Shown here in pieces: positions 1 through 10,976 of a stretch of DNA of 64,000 nt. The stretch is from contig DYFR01000020.1 in NCBI GenBank assembly GCA_020725115.1, positions 1-64,000 of the forward strand. The letters are read 5' to 3'. Made by a program: the position numbers and the translations under genes. The notes below the pieces were generated by a model, which saw only the letters and a program-made list of their open reading frames with translations, did not search any database and was not told where the DNA came from. Every line of letters begins with the position of its first letter. Within the stretch, counting starts at the first letter, position 1. The DNA is from Thiohalomonas denitrificans. Lineage in GTDB: Bacteria > Pseudomonadota > Gammaproteobacteria > Thiohalomonadales > Thiohalomonadaceae.

Positions 1-1074
1 CGCCGCCAGGCGCGGCGCAAAGGCCAGCTTGGTGGGCCAGGCAGTGATCACGCCGTCGCGCTCATCGGCGTAGACATCGTCGGGGCGGCGCCCGTCGGGC
101 ATGCGCGGCTCGGCGCGATCGATGTCCAGGGTGGCGAATTCGCACTGCGAAAAATCGATCCACGGCAGCAGTGTCGCCAGTTCATGGCGCGCCGCATCCA
201 GTTGTTCGACGTCGCTGCGACGCACGCCCTCCTCCGCAAGATCGCCGCCCAGATACCACACGGTGCGGCCTTGAATGTCAAAGTGGGTACTGATGGTGAG
301 ACGCGGGTTGGTGCTGGCGCCGAGGCAGTGGGCATACACACCCTGCGGCAGATCGCCGCGCACCATCACCATTTTCAGGGGGCGGGTCTGCATCTGCGGT
401 GCATCATGTCCCAGGAGTTGCAGCAGCGCGGCGTTGCCCTTGCCCGCCGTGAGCACCAGACGACGGGCCGCGATGCTTCGCTGTTGTTCGCCGTCCTGCA
501 ACGTGAGCTGAATGCCTTCCTTCCCGGCCACGGCCTGCACCACGGTGCCACGCCAGATCGCCTGCTCGTGGGGTGCTGCCAGAGCATGCACCAGCGCCGC
601 CGTATCCAGCACCGGCTCTTCCAGACGGTATACCTGGCCGCGGAAATCGCAATGCCGAAATACGGTGGGGTGGTCACTGGCGTCCAGCGGCGCAATGCGG
701 CTGCGCATCATCTTGCTGGCAAAGAAGCCGGCCATGCGCGAGGTGATGCTGGCGGTAGACCAGAGGTACTGGTGATCGGACATCAGGCGCACGGCGCGCA
801 GGTCGATCTCGCCGTGGCCTTCGAGGCAGGCGCGCCACAGCGGCGGCATTGCCGCGATGGCCTCGCTGGACCCGCTTACTGCGCCGGTGAGGGCGTATTT
901 GGTGCCGCCATGGATGATGCCCTGGGCGTAGCGCGTCTGACCGGCGCCAAGCGCAGCGGATTCGATGAGCACGACGCTGTAGCCCTGCTGGCGCAGCCGC
1001 GCCAGCAGCCACAGGCCGGCAACACCGCCGCCGCAGATCACCACATCGGTCTGAATGGCGGCGGGATCAGTCAT
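1..1074 (-). CDS. FAD-dependent oxidoreductase (DAO type), 3' end outside the window
   Basis: An open frame runs from an ATG at 1074 to the left window edge, giving 358 codons and no stop. The first residues carry a dinucleotide-binding fold (VVICGGGVAGL followed by an acidic-ended second strand, VVLIES), typical of flavoproteins of the D-amino-acid oxidase/glycerol-3-phosphate dehydrogenase superfamily. The middle has the LVLTAGKGNAALL segment seen where the second FAD contact lies in these enzymes. Substrate cannot be told from the sequence. It follows hldE on the same strand, separated by a 100-bp palindrome, so it may be the tail of the hldE transcript. The carboxyl end lies outside the window. 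Confidence 0.8.
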   Translation of the reverse strand, partial: MTDPAAIQTDVVICGGGVAGLWLLARLRQQGYSVVLIESAALGAGQTRYAQGIIHGGTKYALTGAVSGSSEAIAAMPPLWRACLEGHGEIDLRAVRLMSDHQYLWSTASITSRMAGFFASKMMRSRIAPLDASDHPTVFRHCDFRGQVYRLEEPVLDTAALVHALAAPHEQAIWRGTVVQAVAGKEGIQLTLQDGEQQRSIAARRLVLTAGKGNAALLQLLGHDAPQMQTRPLKMVMVRGDLPQGVYAHCLGASTNPRLTISTHFDIQGRTVWYLGGDLAEEGVRRSDVEQLDAARHELATLLPWIDFSQCEFATLDIDRAEPRMPDGRRPDDVYADERDGVITAWPTKLAFAPRLAA

Positions 1075-1099
1075 CGCACACAGTAAGGAAAAATCTTTT

Positions 1100-1203
1100 C
1101 ACCGCAGAGACGCCGAGATCACAGCGTGTCAAAACACGATGAGGAAGCCTGCCGAAACCAGAGACAGCCTGCGCTTCTCTGCGTCCTCTGCGCCTCGGCG
1201 GTG
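1100..1203. repeat. CGCAGAG-type intergenic palindrome
   Basis: The left arm ACCGCAGAGACGCCGAGA pairs with the right arm TCTGCGCCTCGGCGGT. It lies between hldE and the downstream FAD oxidoreductase. First of about twelve copies of this family in the window. Confidence 0.85.
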
Positions 1204-1214
1204 AGGATTGAATG

Positions 1215-2651
1215 TCAGTCATTTTTCGCCGTGGCGCGGATCGCCTTGATCAGGCCGGTGGTGGAGCAATTGTCCACGTAGTCCATCACCAGCACCTGAC
1301 CGCCGGCCTCGCGCACGCAATCGCCGCCGGGGATGTTGGCCGGGTTGTTGTCGCCGCCCTTGACCAGGATGTCGGGCAGCACCTTGCAGATCAGACGGGT
1401 CGGCGTGTCTTCGTAGAAGGGCACCACCCAATCGACGCAGCCGAGCGCCGCCAGCACGAACATGCGCCGCTCCATGGTGTTCACCGGGCGCTCTTCGCCT
1501 TTCAGGCGCTTTACCGAGGCGTCGTCGTTGACGGCGACGATCAGGCGATCGCCCAGGCGGCGTGCCTGCTGCAGATAGGTGACGTGGCCGGCGTGCAGGA
1601 TGTCGAAGCAGCCGTTGGTCATTACCACGGTCTCGCCATGGGCCTTGGCCTCGCGCACCAGGGCGGCGAGATGGTCCTCATCGACCATGCCCAGTTCCAT
1701 TTCATTCTGATCGCGCAATGCCTTGCCCAGTTCCTGTACCGTCACGGTGGCAGTGCCCAGCTTGCCCACCACCACGCCGGCGGCAACGTTGGACAGCGCT
1801 GTGGCATCGGCCAGGTCCTGGCCTGCCGCCAGTGCAGCCGCCAGCGTGGACAGCACGGTGTCGCCGGCGCCGGTGACATCGAATACCTCACGGGCGCGGG
1901 TGGGAAGGTGCAGCGGCGCATGCTGTTCACGCAACAGGGTCATGCCGCGCTCGCTGCGGGTGATGAGCAGCGCCTCCAGATCCAGGTGACGGCGCAGATT
2001 CTCGCCCTTGGCCACCAGGTCATCCTCGCCGTGGCAGCGTCCCACCACCGCCTCGAACTCGGCCAGGTTGGGGGTGATCAGCGTGGCGCCGCGATACTTC
2101 TCGAAATCAGTGCCCTTGGGATCGATCAGCACCGGCTTGCCGGCGGCACGCGCCACCGCGATCAGTTCGCGCACCGCGCGCAGCGTGCCCTTGCCATAAT
2201 CGGACAGCACCACCGCGCCGGCGGCCGCCACTTGCGCCTCGAACAGCGCGATGAGGCCCTGCGGATCGTGGCCCTGAAAACCATCCTCGAAATCGCAGCG
2301 AATCAGTTGCTGATGACGGCTGACCACGCGCAGCTTGGTGATGGTGGAATACTGCTCCAGCCGCTCGAAATGACATTCGACACCTTCGCTTTCAAGCCGG
2401 CGACGCAATACGTCCGCCGCCTCGTCCTGGCCGGTGAGGCCGATGACGCCGGCGCGCCCGCCCAGAGCGGCGATGTTGAGCGCCACGTTGCCGGCGCCAC
2501 CCGGACGCTCCTCGGCCTCGCCCACATGCACCACCGGGACAGGTGCCTCAGGGGAGATGCGCGAGGTGTCGCCGTGCCAGTAACGATCCAGCATCAAATC
2601 GCCAACGACAAGGACACGGGCGGAGGAAAAATCGGGGATGTGCAGTTTCAT
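1215..2651 (-). CDS. hldE: Bifunctional heptose 7-phosphate kinase / heptose 1-phosphate adenylyltransferase
   Basis: Makes ADP-heptose for the lipopolysaccharide inner core: phosphorylates D-glycero-beta-D-manno-heptose 7-phosphate at C1, then adenylylates it. Residues 1 to about 320 are a PfkB/ribokinase-type domain with the anion-hole signature [11 protein letters not shown]. The rest is a nucleotidyltransferase domain with [12 protein letters not shown], whose HAGH is the (T/H)xGH motif. The length of 478 residues matches the fused E. coli enzyme. The ATG start gives the expected [18 protein letters not shown] beginning. It lies two genes downstream of ilvE and in the same block as glnE, a neighbour of hldE in E. 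coli as well. It implies a Gram-negative outer membrane with heptose-containing core. Confidence 0.95.
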   Translation of the reverse strand: MKLHIPDFSSARVLVVGDLMLDRYWHGDTSRISPEAPVPVVHVGEAEERPGGAGNVALNIAALGGRAGVIGLTGQDEAADVLRRRLESEGVECHFERLEQYSTITKLRVVSRHQQLIRCDFEDGFQGHDPQGLIALFEAQVAAAGAVVLSDYGKGTLRAVRELIAVARAAGKPVLIDPKGTDFEKYRGATLITPNLAEFEAVVGRCHGEDDLVAKGENLRRHLDLEALLITRSERGMTLLREQHAPLHLPTRAREVFDVTGAGDTVLSTLAAALAAGQDLADATALSNVAAGVVVGKLGTATVTVQELGKALRDQNEMELGMVDEDHLAALVREAKAHGETVVMTNGCFDILHAGHVTYLQQARRLGDRLIVAVNDDASVKRLKGEERPVNTMERRMFVLAALGCVDWVVPFYEDTPTRLICKVLPDILVKGGDNNPANIPGGDCVREAGGQVLVMDYVDNCSTTGLIKAIRATAKND

Positions 2652-2652
2652 T

Positions 2653-2687
2653 TGAGACCAGGGGCCAGGGGCCGAAGACTAGAAAAT
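2653..2687. repeat. Heptamer-phased repeat, half element
   Basis: Two CCAGGGG heptamers in a row followed by a degenerate third unit, just upstream of the hldE start codon. It resembles one arm of the GNNNCAA/GGGACTA heptamer palindromes found elsewhere in this window. Confidence 0.45.
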
Positions 2688-2695
2688 GTGGATGC

Positions 2696-2908
2696 TCAAT
2701 GGCCGGCCTTGCCGCCCTTGAGAACGTAGCGGGCGCCGCAATAGGGACAGCGCACTTCACCGTTCTCTGCGATGGGCAGATAAACGCGGGGGTGCATGCT
2801 CCACAGGCTGGAGCTGTCCATGGGGCAATGCACCGGCAGATCCGCCGCCGTCACTTCGTAGTAACGCTGGGTGCCGCCGTTTTTACCAGTTGCCGCTGCT
2901 GTGCTCAT
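2696..2908 (-). CDS. CHCC zinc-finger protein (zf-CHCC, NDUFS6-like)
   Basis: A 70-residue protein. The ligand pattern is a His-Cys pair in LPVHCPMD and the carboxy-terminal VRCPYCGARY, as in the zf-CHCC family related to mitochondrial complex I subunit NDUFS6. Family members are small, probably zinc-binding proteins of unsettled role. A GGAGG Shine-Dalgarno sequence precedes the ATG. It sits 56 bp after ilvE, an order (ilvE then a CHCC zinc-finger gene, then a lipopolysaccharide-core gene) common in gammaproteobacteria. The function is not shown by the sequence beyond likely metal binding. Confidence 0.85.
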   Translation of the reverse strand: MSTAAATGKNGGTQRYYEVTAADLPVHCPMDSSSLWSMHPRVYLPIAENGEVRCPYCGARYVLKGGKAGH

Positions 2909-2964
2909 GGGTTGCCTCCGTTCTTTGATTCATCGGTACGCACTGCGCACCGCCTGTCGCCTAG

Positions 2965-3888
2965 TTACTTCACGTAGGCGAGCCAGTCCGCGTTCTCCGC
3001 GCGGCGGCCATGCACCTGATCGAAATACATGGTCTGCAGGCGCTCGGTGATCGGGCCGCGACTGCCGCTGCCGATGGCGCGACCGTCCACTTCACGGATC
3101 GGCGTCACTTCGGCGGCGGTGCCGGTGAAGAAGGCCTCGTCGGCGATGTACACCTCGTCGCGGGTGATGCGCTTTTCCTTGATGGTCAGGCCGAGTTCCG
3201 CCGCCAGACGGAAGATCGTGTCGCGGGTGATGCCGTCCAGGGCCGAGGTGAGGTCCGGCGTGTAGATCACGCCATTGCGCACGATGAAGATGTTTTCGCC
3301 GGAACCTTCCGCCACGTAGCCTTCGTTGTCCAGCAGCATCGCCTCGTCCACGCCGCAGGACAGCGCCTCGCGCAGGGCCAGCATGGAGTTCATGTAGTTG
3401 CCATTGGCCTTGGCCTTGCACATGGTGATGTTGACGTGGTGGCGGGTGAACGACGAGGTGCGCACGCGGATGCCCTTCTCCATGCCCTCGGCGCCGAGGT
3501 AGGCGCCCCAGGTCCAGGCGGCGACCATCACATGCACCTTGAGGTTGTCGGCGCGCAGGCCCATGCCTTCGGAACCGTAGAAGCACATCGGGCGAATGTA
3601 GGCCGACTCGAGATTGTTCTCGCGCACCACGGCGCGCTGCGCCTCGTTGATGGTGTTCTTGTCGTAGGGCATCGGCATCATCAGGATGTGCGCCGAGCGG
3701 AACAGGCGATCGGTGTGCTCCTGGAGACGGAAAATGGCCGTGCCCTTGTCGGTCTTGTAGGCGCGCACGCCCTCGAATACGCCCATGCCGTAGTGCAGGG
3801 TGTGGGTCAGCACGTGGGTCTTGGCCTCGCGCCAGGGCACCATTTCGCCATCCAGCCAGATCACGCCGTCGCGGTCAGACATCGACAT
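2965..3888 (-). CDS. ilvE: Branched-chain amino acid aminotransferase
   Basis: Catalyses the last transamination in leucine, isoleucine and valine synthesis, using pyridoxal phosphate. This is a class IV (fold type IV) enzyme; visible signatures are GMGVFEGVRAY near the start, CKAKANGNYMNSMLA containing the Schiff-base lysine, EGSGENIFIV, and FFTGTAAEVTPI. The length of 307 residues fits the family. The ATG at 3888 is chosen because AGGAG lies eight bases upstream; a TTG one codon earlier and an ATG two codons later are possible alternatives. Downstream of glnE on the same strand with a palindromic repeat between them. Confidence 0.95.
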   Translation of the reverse strand: MSMSDRDGVIWLDGEMVPWREAKTHVLTHTLHYGMGVFEGVRAYKTDKGTAIFRLQEHTDRLFRSAHILMMPMPYDKNTINEAQRAVVRENNLESAYIRPMCFYGSEGMGLRADNLKVHVMVAAWTWGAYLGAEGMEKGIRVRTSSFTRHHVNITMCKAKANGNYMNSMLALREALSCGVDEAMLLDNEGYVAEGSGENIFIVRNGVIYTPDLTSALDGITRDTIFRLAAELGLTIKEKRITRDEVYIADEAFFTGTAAEVTPIREVDGRAIGSGSRGPITERLQTMYFDQVHGRRAENADWLAYVK

Positions 3889-3927
3889 CAAACATTCTCC
3901 TCAAAGATAAACATTTCATACTGTTGC

Positions 3928-4066
3928 ACCACCGAGACACAGAGTTCGCAGAGGGCGTCCAAGTTTATACATCATTGCCCTTGCAACCGCTGTCCAGAGA
4001 CCACACAGCAGCACATTGCCACGTTGCAATCAAACATCTTCTCTGCGGACTCTGCGCCTCGGCGGT
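3928..4066. repeat. CGCAGAG-type intergenic palindrome
   Basis: Between glnE and ilvE. The left arm ACCGAGACACAGAGTTCGCA faces the right arm CTCTGCGCCTCGGCGGT across a spacer of about 80 bases. Confidence 0.8.
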
Positions 4067-4077
4067 ACGTTATTCAG

Positions 4078-6960
4078 TCATTCCATCAACTCGCGCCAGA
4101 TGCGCGACACCTGTGCGCGCAGCGCGTCGAACTCGCCGCCTGCCACCAGCGCCGGCTGCTCCAGCAGGGTCAGCCGGTGCACCTGGGCACGGTAGGCACG
4201 GTAGGCATCGGCAAGCAGTTCGGCGTCGGCCGGCGGCAGCCGCCCGGCCTCGGCCAGGCGTTCGAGCAGGCGGATATTGTCGGTGAAATCCAGCAGGGCG
4301 GGGTGCTCGTGCGCCCACGCCAGGACGCCATATTGCACCATAAATTCTATGTCCGCGATACCACCGGGGTCTTGTTTCAAATCGAATTTTTCCGCGCCGC
4401 CCTTGGCCAGTTGCGCACGCATGCGCTCGCGCATTTCGCGCACCTCCTGGCGCAGTTTTTCCTGTTCGCGCCGCCGGCCGAGGATCTCGCGGCGGGTGCA
4501 CTCGAAGGACTCGATCACCGCCGGGTCGCCGGCCACGCCGCGGGCGCGCACCAGGGCCTGGTGTTCCCAGGTCCAGGCCTCGTTGCCCTGATAGGCAGCG
4601 AAGGCGTCGAGGCCGGACACCAGCAGGCCGGAGGCGCCGCTGGGGCGCAGCCGGGTGTCCACCTCGTACAGCACGCCGGCGGGGGTGCGCGTGCCGAGGA
4701 TGTGGATGATGCGCTGGGCCATGCGGGCGTAGAACACGGCATTGTCCACCGGCCGCTCGCCGTCGGTCACGCGGCCTTCGCTTTCGTTGCTGTGCAGGAA
4801 CACGATGTCGAGATCGGAGCCGTAGCCCAGTTCGATGCCGCCCAGCTTGCCGTAGGCGATGATGGCGAAGCCGGTATCGCAGGCCCGGTTGTCGCCGCAG
4901 GCGGGACGGCCGTGACGGCCGATCATGTGGCGCCAGGCCAGGGTCAGGGTCTCATCCAGCAGCACCTCGGCCAGCTCGGTGAGGTGATCGCTCACCACCA
5001 TCAGCGGCACCGCCTCCATCACGTCGGCAGCGGCGACGCGCAGGGTGTTGGCCTGCTTGAAGTGGCGCAGGGCGTCCATCTGCGCCTCCTGATCCTCCGG
5101 CGCCACGTACATCATGCGCTGGCGCAGTTCGTTGGACAGTTCCCTGCGCCGCGGCGGCGCGTACAGGGAACGCGGATCGAGCAGCTCGTCCAGCAGCAGC
5201 GGATACAGCGCCAGCTGCGAGGCGATCCACGGCGAGGCGGCGCATAGTCGCACCAGTTGCGACAGTGCCATGGGATTTTCCACCAGCAGGGCCAGATAGG
5301 AGCTGCGCCTGGCGATGGTCTCCACCAGATGCAGCAGGCGCTGCAGGGTGATGTCCGGTTGCCCGCCCTGCCCCACCGCACCGAGCAGCAGGGGGATCAG
5401 GTGATTCATGCGCGTGCGGCCCTGGGCGCTCAGGCTCAGAAAGGCCCGGCCCTGACGCACCTGCTGCACCAGGCGATAGACCTCGGCGGTGTCGCCATAA
5501 CCGGCCTGGGCCAGGGCATGGCAGGCCTGCTCCTGATCCAGATTGCCCTGCCACACGCCGGTGAGGTCCAGGCTGTCGGACTCGGCGTGCTCGGTCTGCG
5601 GCGCGGCGAACACCTGCTCGAAGTGCTGGTGCACGCGGTTCATGTGATCGCGCAGCACGGTCTCGAAGGCGGACCAGGTATCGAAACCCATGCTCCAGGC
5701 CAGGCGCAGGCGGCCGGTCTCGTCTTCCGGCAGGTCGTGGGTCTGGCGATCCTGGTATTCCTGGATACGGTGTTCGGTGTTGCGCAGAAAGGTGTAGGAC
5801 TCGGTCAGCTCGTCCACCACGAAGTCGGGCAGCCAGCCGAAACCGCGCAGGGCCTCCAGCACGGTGAGGATGCGGCGCACCTGCAGGGTCGGTTCGCGGC
5901 CGCCGCGGATGAGCTGGAAGGCCTGGCCGATGAACTCCACCTCGCGAATGCCGCCGGCGCCCAGCTTGACGTTGTCCTCCATGCCCTTGCGCTGCACCTC
6001 GCGGCCGATCATCGCCTTCATCTCGCGCAGCGACTGGAAGGCGCCGTAATCCACGTAGCGGCGGTAGACGAAGGGCTTGAGCATGGCCATCAGTTCGGCC
6101 CCGGCCTCCTTGTCCCCCGCCACCACCCGCGCCTTGATCATGGCGTAGCGTTCCCATTCGCGGCCATGCACCTGGTAGTAGTCCTCCATGGCATCGAAGG
6201 ACAGGGCCAGGGCGGACGACTCGCCGAAGGGGCGCAGGCGGGTATCGACACGGAATACATAGCCCTCGGCAGTGGTGCCGCTGAGCACGTTGCCGAGGCG
6301 CTGGCCAAGGCGGATGAAGAACTCCTGATTGGTGGTGCTGCGCCGCCCGTCGCGGGTCTCGCCGTCCTCCGGATAGGCCAGGATCAGATCCACGTCGGAA
6401 GAGAAATTGAGTTCATGGGCACCGAGCTTGCCCATGCCCAGCACCACCATGCGCTGCGCCGCGCCATCGGCGTTACTGGGCGTGCCCCACTGCTCGCACT
6501 GCCAGCGGTACAGGTGCTCCAGCGCCAGGTCGATACAGGCATCGGCCAGGGCCGACAGGTCGGTCACCACCTCGTTCAGTTCGCAGTGCCCGGCCAGGTC
6601 GCGCCAGGCAATCCGCACCATTTCGCGGCGGCGGAAGCGGCGCAGCCGCTCGCCCAGCTGGGGCTCGTCGTCCACCCCGTCGAGCAGGGCGGTCAGCTGC
6701 TGCCGGTAGTGGCCGGCGGCGTAGCTGTGCAGCAGATCACCGCTGTCGTGCAGTTCCTGCAACATCCCGGGGTGACGCACACAGGCATCGGTGACGAACT
6801 CGCTGCAGGCCCACACCCGGGCCAGCTCGGCAAGAAATTCCGCTGGAAATGTGACCGCGGGGGCGGTCTCGCGCAGATGCTGCCATTGCCGCTGTATCCG
6901 CTCCTGCAGGGGCAGGGGGATGGCACGCAGGGCGTCGCTAAAGGAGTGTTCGGGGGTCAC
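4078..6960 (-). CDS. glnE: Glutamine synthetase adenylyltransferase / adenylyl-removing enzyme
   Basis: Controls glutamine synthetase by adding and removing AMP in response to nitrogen status through PII. The protein has two nucleotidyltransferase-like halves: the amino-terminal adenylyl-removing half carries FSSDVDLILAYPEDGE and the carboxy-terminal adenylyltransferase half carries YGSDLDIVFLH; both keep the paired aspartates. The open frame extends upstream to 7326, but that extra part is low in homology and cysteine/proline-rich. The GTG at 6960 beginning VTPEHSFSDALRAIPL gives 960 residues, close to the E. coli length of 946. The start is moderately certain, and no strong Shine-Dalgarno sequence is visible. 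Confidence 0.95.
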   Translation of the reverse strand: MTPEHSFSDALRAIPLPLQERIQRQWQHLRETAPAVTFPAEFLAELARVWACSEFVTDACVRHPGMLQELHDSGDLLHSYAAGHYRQQLTALLDGVDDEPQLGERLRRFRRREMVRIAWRDLAGHCELNEVVTDLSALADACIDLALEHLYRWQCEQWGTPSNADGAAQRMVVLGMGKLGAHELNFSSDVDLILAYPEDGETRDGRRSTTNQEFFIRLGQRLGNVLSGTTAEGYVFRVDTRLRPFGESSALALSFDAMEDYYQVHGREWERYAMIKARVVAGDKEAGAELMAMLKPFVYRRYVDYGAFQSLREMKAMIGREVQRKGMEDNVKLGAGGIREVEFIGQAFQLIRGGREPTLQVRRILTVLEALRGFGWLPDFVVDELTESYTFLRNTEHRIQEYQDRQTHDLPEDETGRLRLAWSMGFDTWSAFETVLRDHMNRVHQHFEQVFAAPQTEHAESDSLDLTGVWQGNLDQEQACHALAQAGYGDTAEVYRLVQQVRQGRAFLSLSAQGRTRMNHLIPLLLGAVGQGGQPDITLQRLLHLVETIARRSSYLALLVENPMALSQLVRLCAASPWIASQLALYPLLLDELLDPRSLYAPPRRRELSNELRQRMMYVAPEDQEAQMDALRHFKQANTLRVAAADVMEAVPLMVVSDHLTELAEVLLDETLTLAWRHMIGRHGRPACGDNRACDTGFAIIAYGKLGGIELGYGSDLDIVFLHSNESEGRVTDGERPVDNAVFYARMAQRIIHILGTRTPAGVLYEVDTRLRPSGASGLLVSGLDAFAAYQGNEAWTWEHQALVRARGVAGDPAVIESFECTRREILGRRREQEKLRQEVREMRERMRAQLAKGGAEKFDLKQDPGGIADIEFMVQYGVLAWAHEHPALLDFTDNIRLLERLAEAGRLPPADAELLADAYRAYRAQVHRLTLLEQPALVAGGEFDALRAQVSRIWRELME

Positions 6961-7357
6961 AATCGATCCGGCCGTGGACAAGAATGGCCCGATTGTATCA
7001 GCAGCGCCGGCCCGCACGGCACGGCAGAAAAAAAACCGGGATTCGGACCGGGGCTGATGCCGGCCAAATCCCAGCCCAAGGTGGGGGAAAGGAGGATCCC
7101 CACAACAACATGCGGCCCGCGAATTGGGGGACGGGCCGCATGCCCAAGCGTGGACACACCAAAACCCTACTGAAAACAGTGTCAAGAACCAGGGGCTTGC
7201 GTGTGTCGTCTGCGGGGTTAAGATGGAGCGCACTGCGTTTTTATTCCGGGCCGCCGGGAATGGAATATTGTTGCCGGCCGGATCATCTATAGCTAACAAG
7301 GCGCAACAGACGCCATATAACAACAAGAACGACGACCGGACTTATGTGGAGGAAAAC
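6961..7357. other. Divergent intergenic region between glnE and the ECF sigma gene
   Basis: About 400 bases hold the promoters of two divergent units. It contains a short GC-rich inverted repeat (GCGGCCCG ... CGGGCCGC, about 7111-7139) and a candidate ECF-type promoter. No gene is supported here; open frames entering from both sides are unlikely to be translated. Confidence 0.6.
7184..7212 (+). promoter_or_regulatory. Candidate autoregulated ECF sigma promoter
   Basis: AAGAACC, a 16-base spacer, then CGTCTG. The AAC/CGTC pair at 16-17 bases spacing is the usual layout of ECF sigma-factor promoters, and these sigma factors commonly drive their own gene, which starts about 150 bases downstream. 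Confidence 0.45.
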
Positions 7358-7909
7358 ATGGGCATATTGGGGATGTTTTGCCGCTCGCACGATTTCAACA
7401 ATCGTCTCGAGCAGAATCGCAAGCGGCTGTACCGGGTGGCCTATTCCTGGTGCCACAGCACCCACCTGGCCGACGACCTGGTGCAGGAAACCATGCTGCA
7501 GGCGATGAAAAGCGCCGCCAGCCTGCGCTCCTTCGAGGCCATGGACAGCTGGCTGTTCAGCATCCTGACCAACTGCTGGCGCGGCCATCTGCGCAGCCGC
7601 CGCGACCTGCAGGAGTTCGATGAAAACGAGTTCCACAGCGATTCCAATCCGGAACAGGATCACCAGCAGCTGGAAACGGTACACCGGGTACGCAGCGCCG
7701 TGGCGCAACTGCCGCAAGGCCAGCGCGAGGTGCTCACCCTGGTCGACCTGGAGGGATTCAGCTATGCCGAAGTGGCGGAAATACTGACCATCCCCATCGG
7801 CACCGTCATGAGCCGCCTGTGCCGCGCGCGCCAGGCGCTGAAGGAAAAACTGATTGATGCGGCCGCGGCCGCCCCACACATGGAAACGAAGCTGGTGAGG
7901 GTCAAATGA
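7358..7909 (+). CDS. ECF-family RNA polymerase sigma factor
   Basis: A group 4 sigma factor of 183 residues. Region 2 is seen in RLYRVAYSWCHSTHLADDLV with the conserved DDLVQE; region 4 is the helix-turn-helix FSYAEVAEILTIPIGTVMSR. The ATG at 7358 follows a GTGGAGG ribosome-binding site; the open frame reaches further upstream but lacks homology there. The stop overlaps the next gene's ATG by four bases (ATGA), so it is translationally coupled to its membrane anti-sigma partner. The signal sensed is unknown; the DsrE-like domain on the partner hints at a sulfur or thiol cue. Confidence 0.92.
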   Translation: MGILGMFCRSHDFNNRLEQNRKRLYRVAYSWCHSTHLADDLVQETMLQAMKSAASLRSFEAMDSWLFSILTNCWRGHLRSRRDLQEFDENEFHSDSNPEQDHQQLETVHRVRSAVAQLPQGQREVLTLVDLEGFSYAEVAEILTIPIGTVMSRLCRARQALKEKLIDAAAAAPHMETKLVRVK

Positions 7910-8652
7910 CTAGCCAACACTTCTCTGATGAACAACTGCATGCCTTCGTCGACGACCAGCTCGGTCCCGAGGAACAGGAGCAGATCTTCGTAGCACTCAA
8001 GCAGGACGAAAACCTGAGCCGCAAGGTATGCGAGATCCGCCGCATGCAGGACATGGTGCGCCATGCCTATGCCGAACCACCGGCCGCCCCGTCACATCCG
8101 GCGCCGCGCCGCCGCTGGCGTCTCACCGATGCGGTGGCCGCCTCCGTGCTGTTGGCGGTGGGCGCCGTGGCCGGCTGGTTCGCCCACGGACCACAAATGA
8201 CCAGTCCCATGCAACAGGAACAGGCCGCCTACCAGCGTCAGGATCTGGACGCCTTCCAGACCGTGCAGCTGCTGTCTGCCCAGGGCATGCAGCAGAACGT
8301 GGTACTGCACATCACCACCAGCGATGCCAACAAGCTGCGCTACGCCCTGGACGAGGTGGAAACCCTGCTCAGTTCCTACCGCCTGCGCGGCATCCCCATC
8401 AAGCTGGAAGTGGTGGCCAACGGCGACGGCATCGCACTGCTGCGCTCCGACGTGTCGCCCTATCCGCAGCGCACCCAGGAACTGATCCGCAAGTACGACA
8501 ACCTGGCGGTGCTGGGCTGTGCCAACACCCTGCGCTGGCTCAGGGACCAGGGCATGGATGCCCACCTGCTGCCCGAGGTGGGCACCACCAAGTCCGGCCT
8601 GGAACGCGTGGTGGATCGATTACAGGAAGGCTGGCTTTACGTGAAGGTCTGA
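7906..8652 (+). CDS. Membrane anti-sigma factor with carboxy-terminal DsrE-like domain
   Basis: A protein of 248 residues in three parts. Residues 1-60 are an acidic/helical anti-sigma-like domain (HFSDEQLHAFVDDQLGPEE) without the usual HxxxCxxC zinc triad. Residues 74-93 form one membrane helix after a run of arginines, placing the amino terminus in the cytoplasm. Residues 130-248 resemble the DsrE-like family COG1416: VVLHITTSDANKLRYALDE, then VLGCANTLRWL with the single conserved cysteine (Cys205), ending in LQEGWLYVKV as those proteins do. It is coupled by ATGA to the sigma gene. The sensor domain would lie outside the cytoplasm; its ligand is inferred, not shown. Confidence 0.8.
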   Translation: MTSQHFSDEQLHAFVDDQLGPEEQEQIFVALKQDENLSRKVCEIRRMQDMVRHAYAEPPAAPSHPAPRRRWRLTDAVAASVLLAVGAVAGWFAHGPQMTSPMQQEQAAYQRQDLDAFQTVQLLSAQGMQQNVVLHITTSDANKLRYALDEVETLLSSYRLRGIPIKLEVVANGDGIALLRSDVSPYPQRTQELIRKYDNLAVLGCANTLRWLRDQGMDAHLLPEVGTTKSGLERVVDRLQEGWLYVKV

Positions 8653-8693
8653 AAGGCAGATACAAGTTTCAAGATACAAGTTGCAAGTTAATA
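8653..8693. repeat. GNNNCAA heptamer repeat, half element
   Basis: Begins directly after the anti-sigma stop codon as AAAGGCAGATACAAG, then heptamers GATACAA, GTTTCAA, GATACAA, GTTGCAA. The same AAAGGCAGATACA edge occurs at 24044 and 56057. Confidence 0.75.
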
Positions 8694-8701
8694 ACCAGAA
8701 G

Positions 8702-8732
8702 GCCCCGCCGGGTGGACCGTGCGGGGCTTTTT
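8702..8732 (+). terminator. Intrinsic terminator of the sigma/anti-sigma operon
   Basis: GCCCCG stem with CGGGGC, followed by TTTTT, 50 bases past the anti-sigma stop. Confidence 0.8.
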
Positions 8733-8750
8733 GTTTCCAGGCGCGTTTTA

Positions 8751-8815
8751 TCGTTCCCACGCTCTGCGTGGTAACGGAGGGGTGACGTTCTGCGTCACGG
8801 GACGCGGAGCATCCC
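8751..8815. repeat. REP-like element (CGTTCCCACGCTCTGCGTGG type)
   Basis: Two adjoining hairpins: CCCACGCTCTGCGTGG and GTGACGTTCTGCGTCAC, followed by GGGACGCGGAGCATCCC. This CTCTGCGTGG-type repeat is common between genes in gammaproteobacteria. Confidence 0.7.
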
Positions 8816-8846
8816 GAACAGCATTCCCCCGCAAAAATCCCCCAAT

Positions 8847-8882
8847 AAAAAAGCCCCGCCGGTCTCCCGGCGGGGCTTTTTT
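8847..8882 (-). terminator. Intrinsic terminator downstream of groEL (works in both directions)
   Basis: A 10-bp GCCCCGCCGG stem with a four-base TCTC loop, flanked by A-tract and T-tract, so it can end groEL on the minus strand and stop read-through from the plus strand. Confidence 0.9.
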
Positions 8883-8902
8883 ACGCGTGGAGCGCGGCGG
8901 GC

Positions 8903-10895
<1,993 letters not shown>

Positions 10896-10976
10896 TCTCA
10901 ATTACCCTCTTAAGCTGATGATTTTTATAGAAACAGTCTGACGAAAATGCCGGACTGGGGTTGCGCGGCCAGATTA

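Noticed and set aside
3010..5247. A 745-codon plus-strand open frame across ilvE and glnE
   Set aside because: It lies antisense to ilvE and glnE, is His/Gly/Ala-rich in the way GC-rich antisense frames are, and has no recognisable domain.
6961..7326. Upstream extension of glnE to 7326
   Set aside because: The added 122 residues have no GlnE similarity and overlap the promoter region of the ECF sigma gene; GTG at 6960 gives the normal length.
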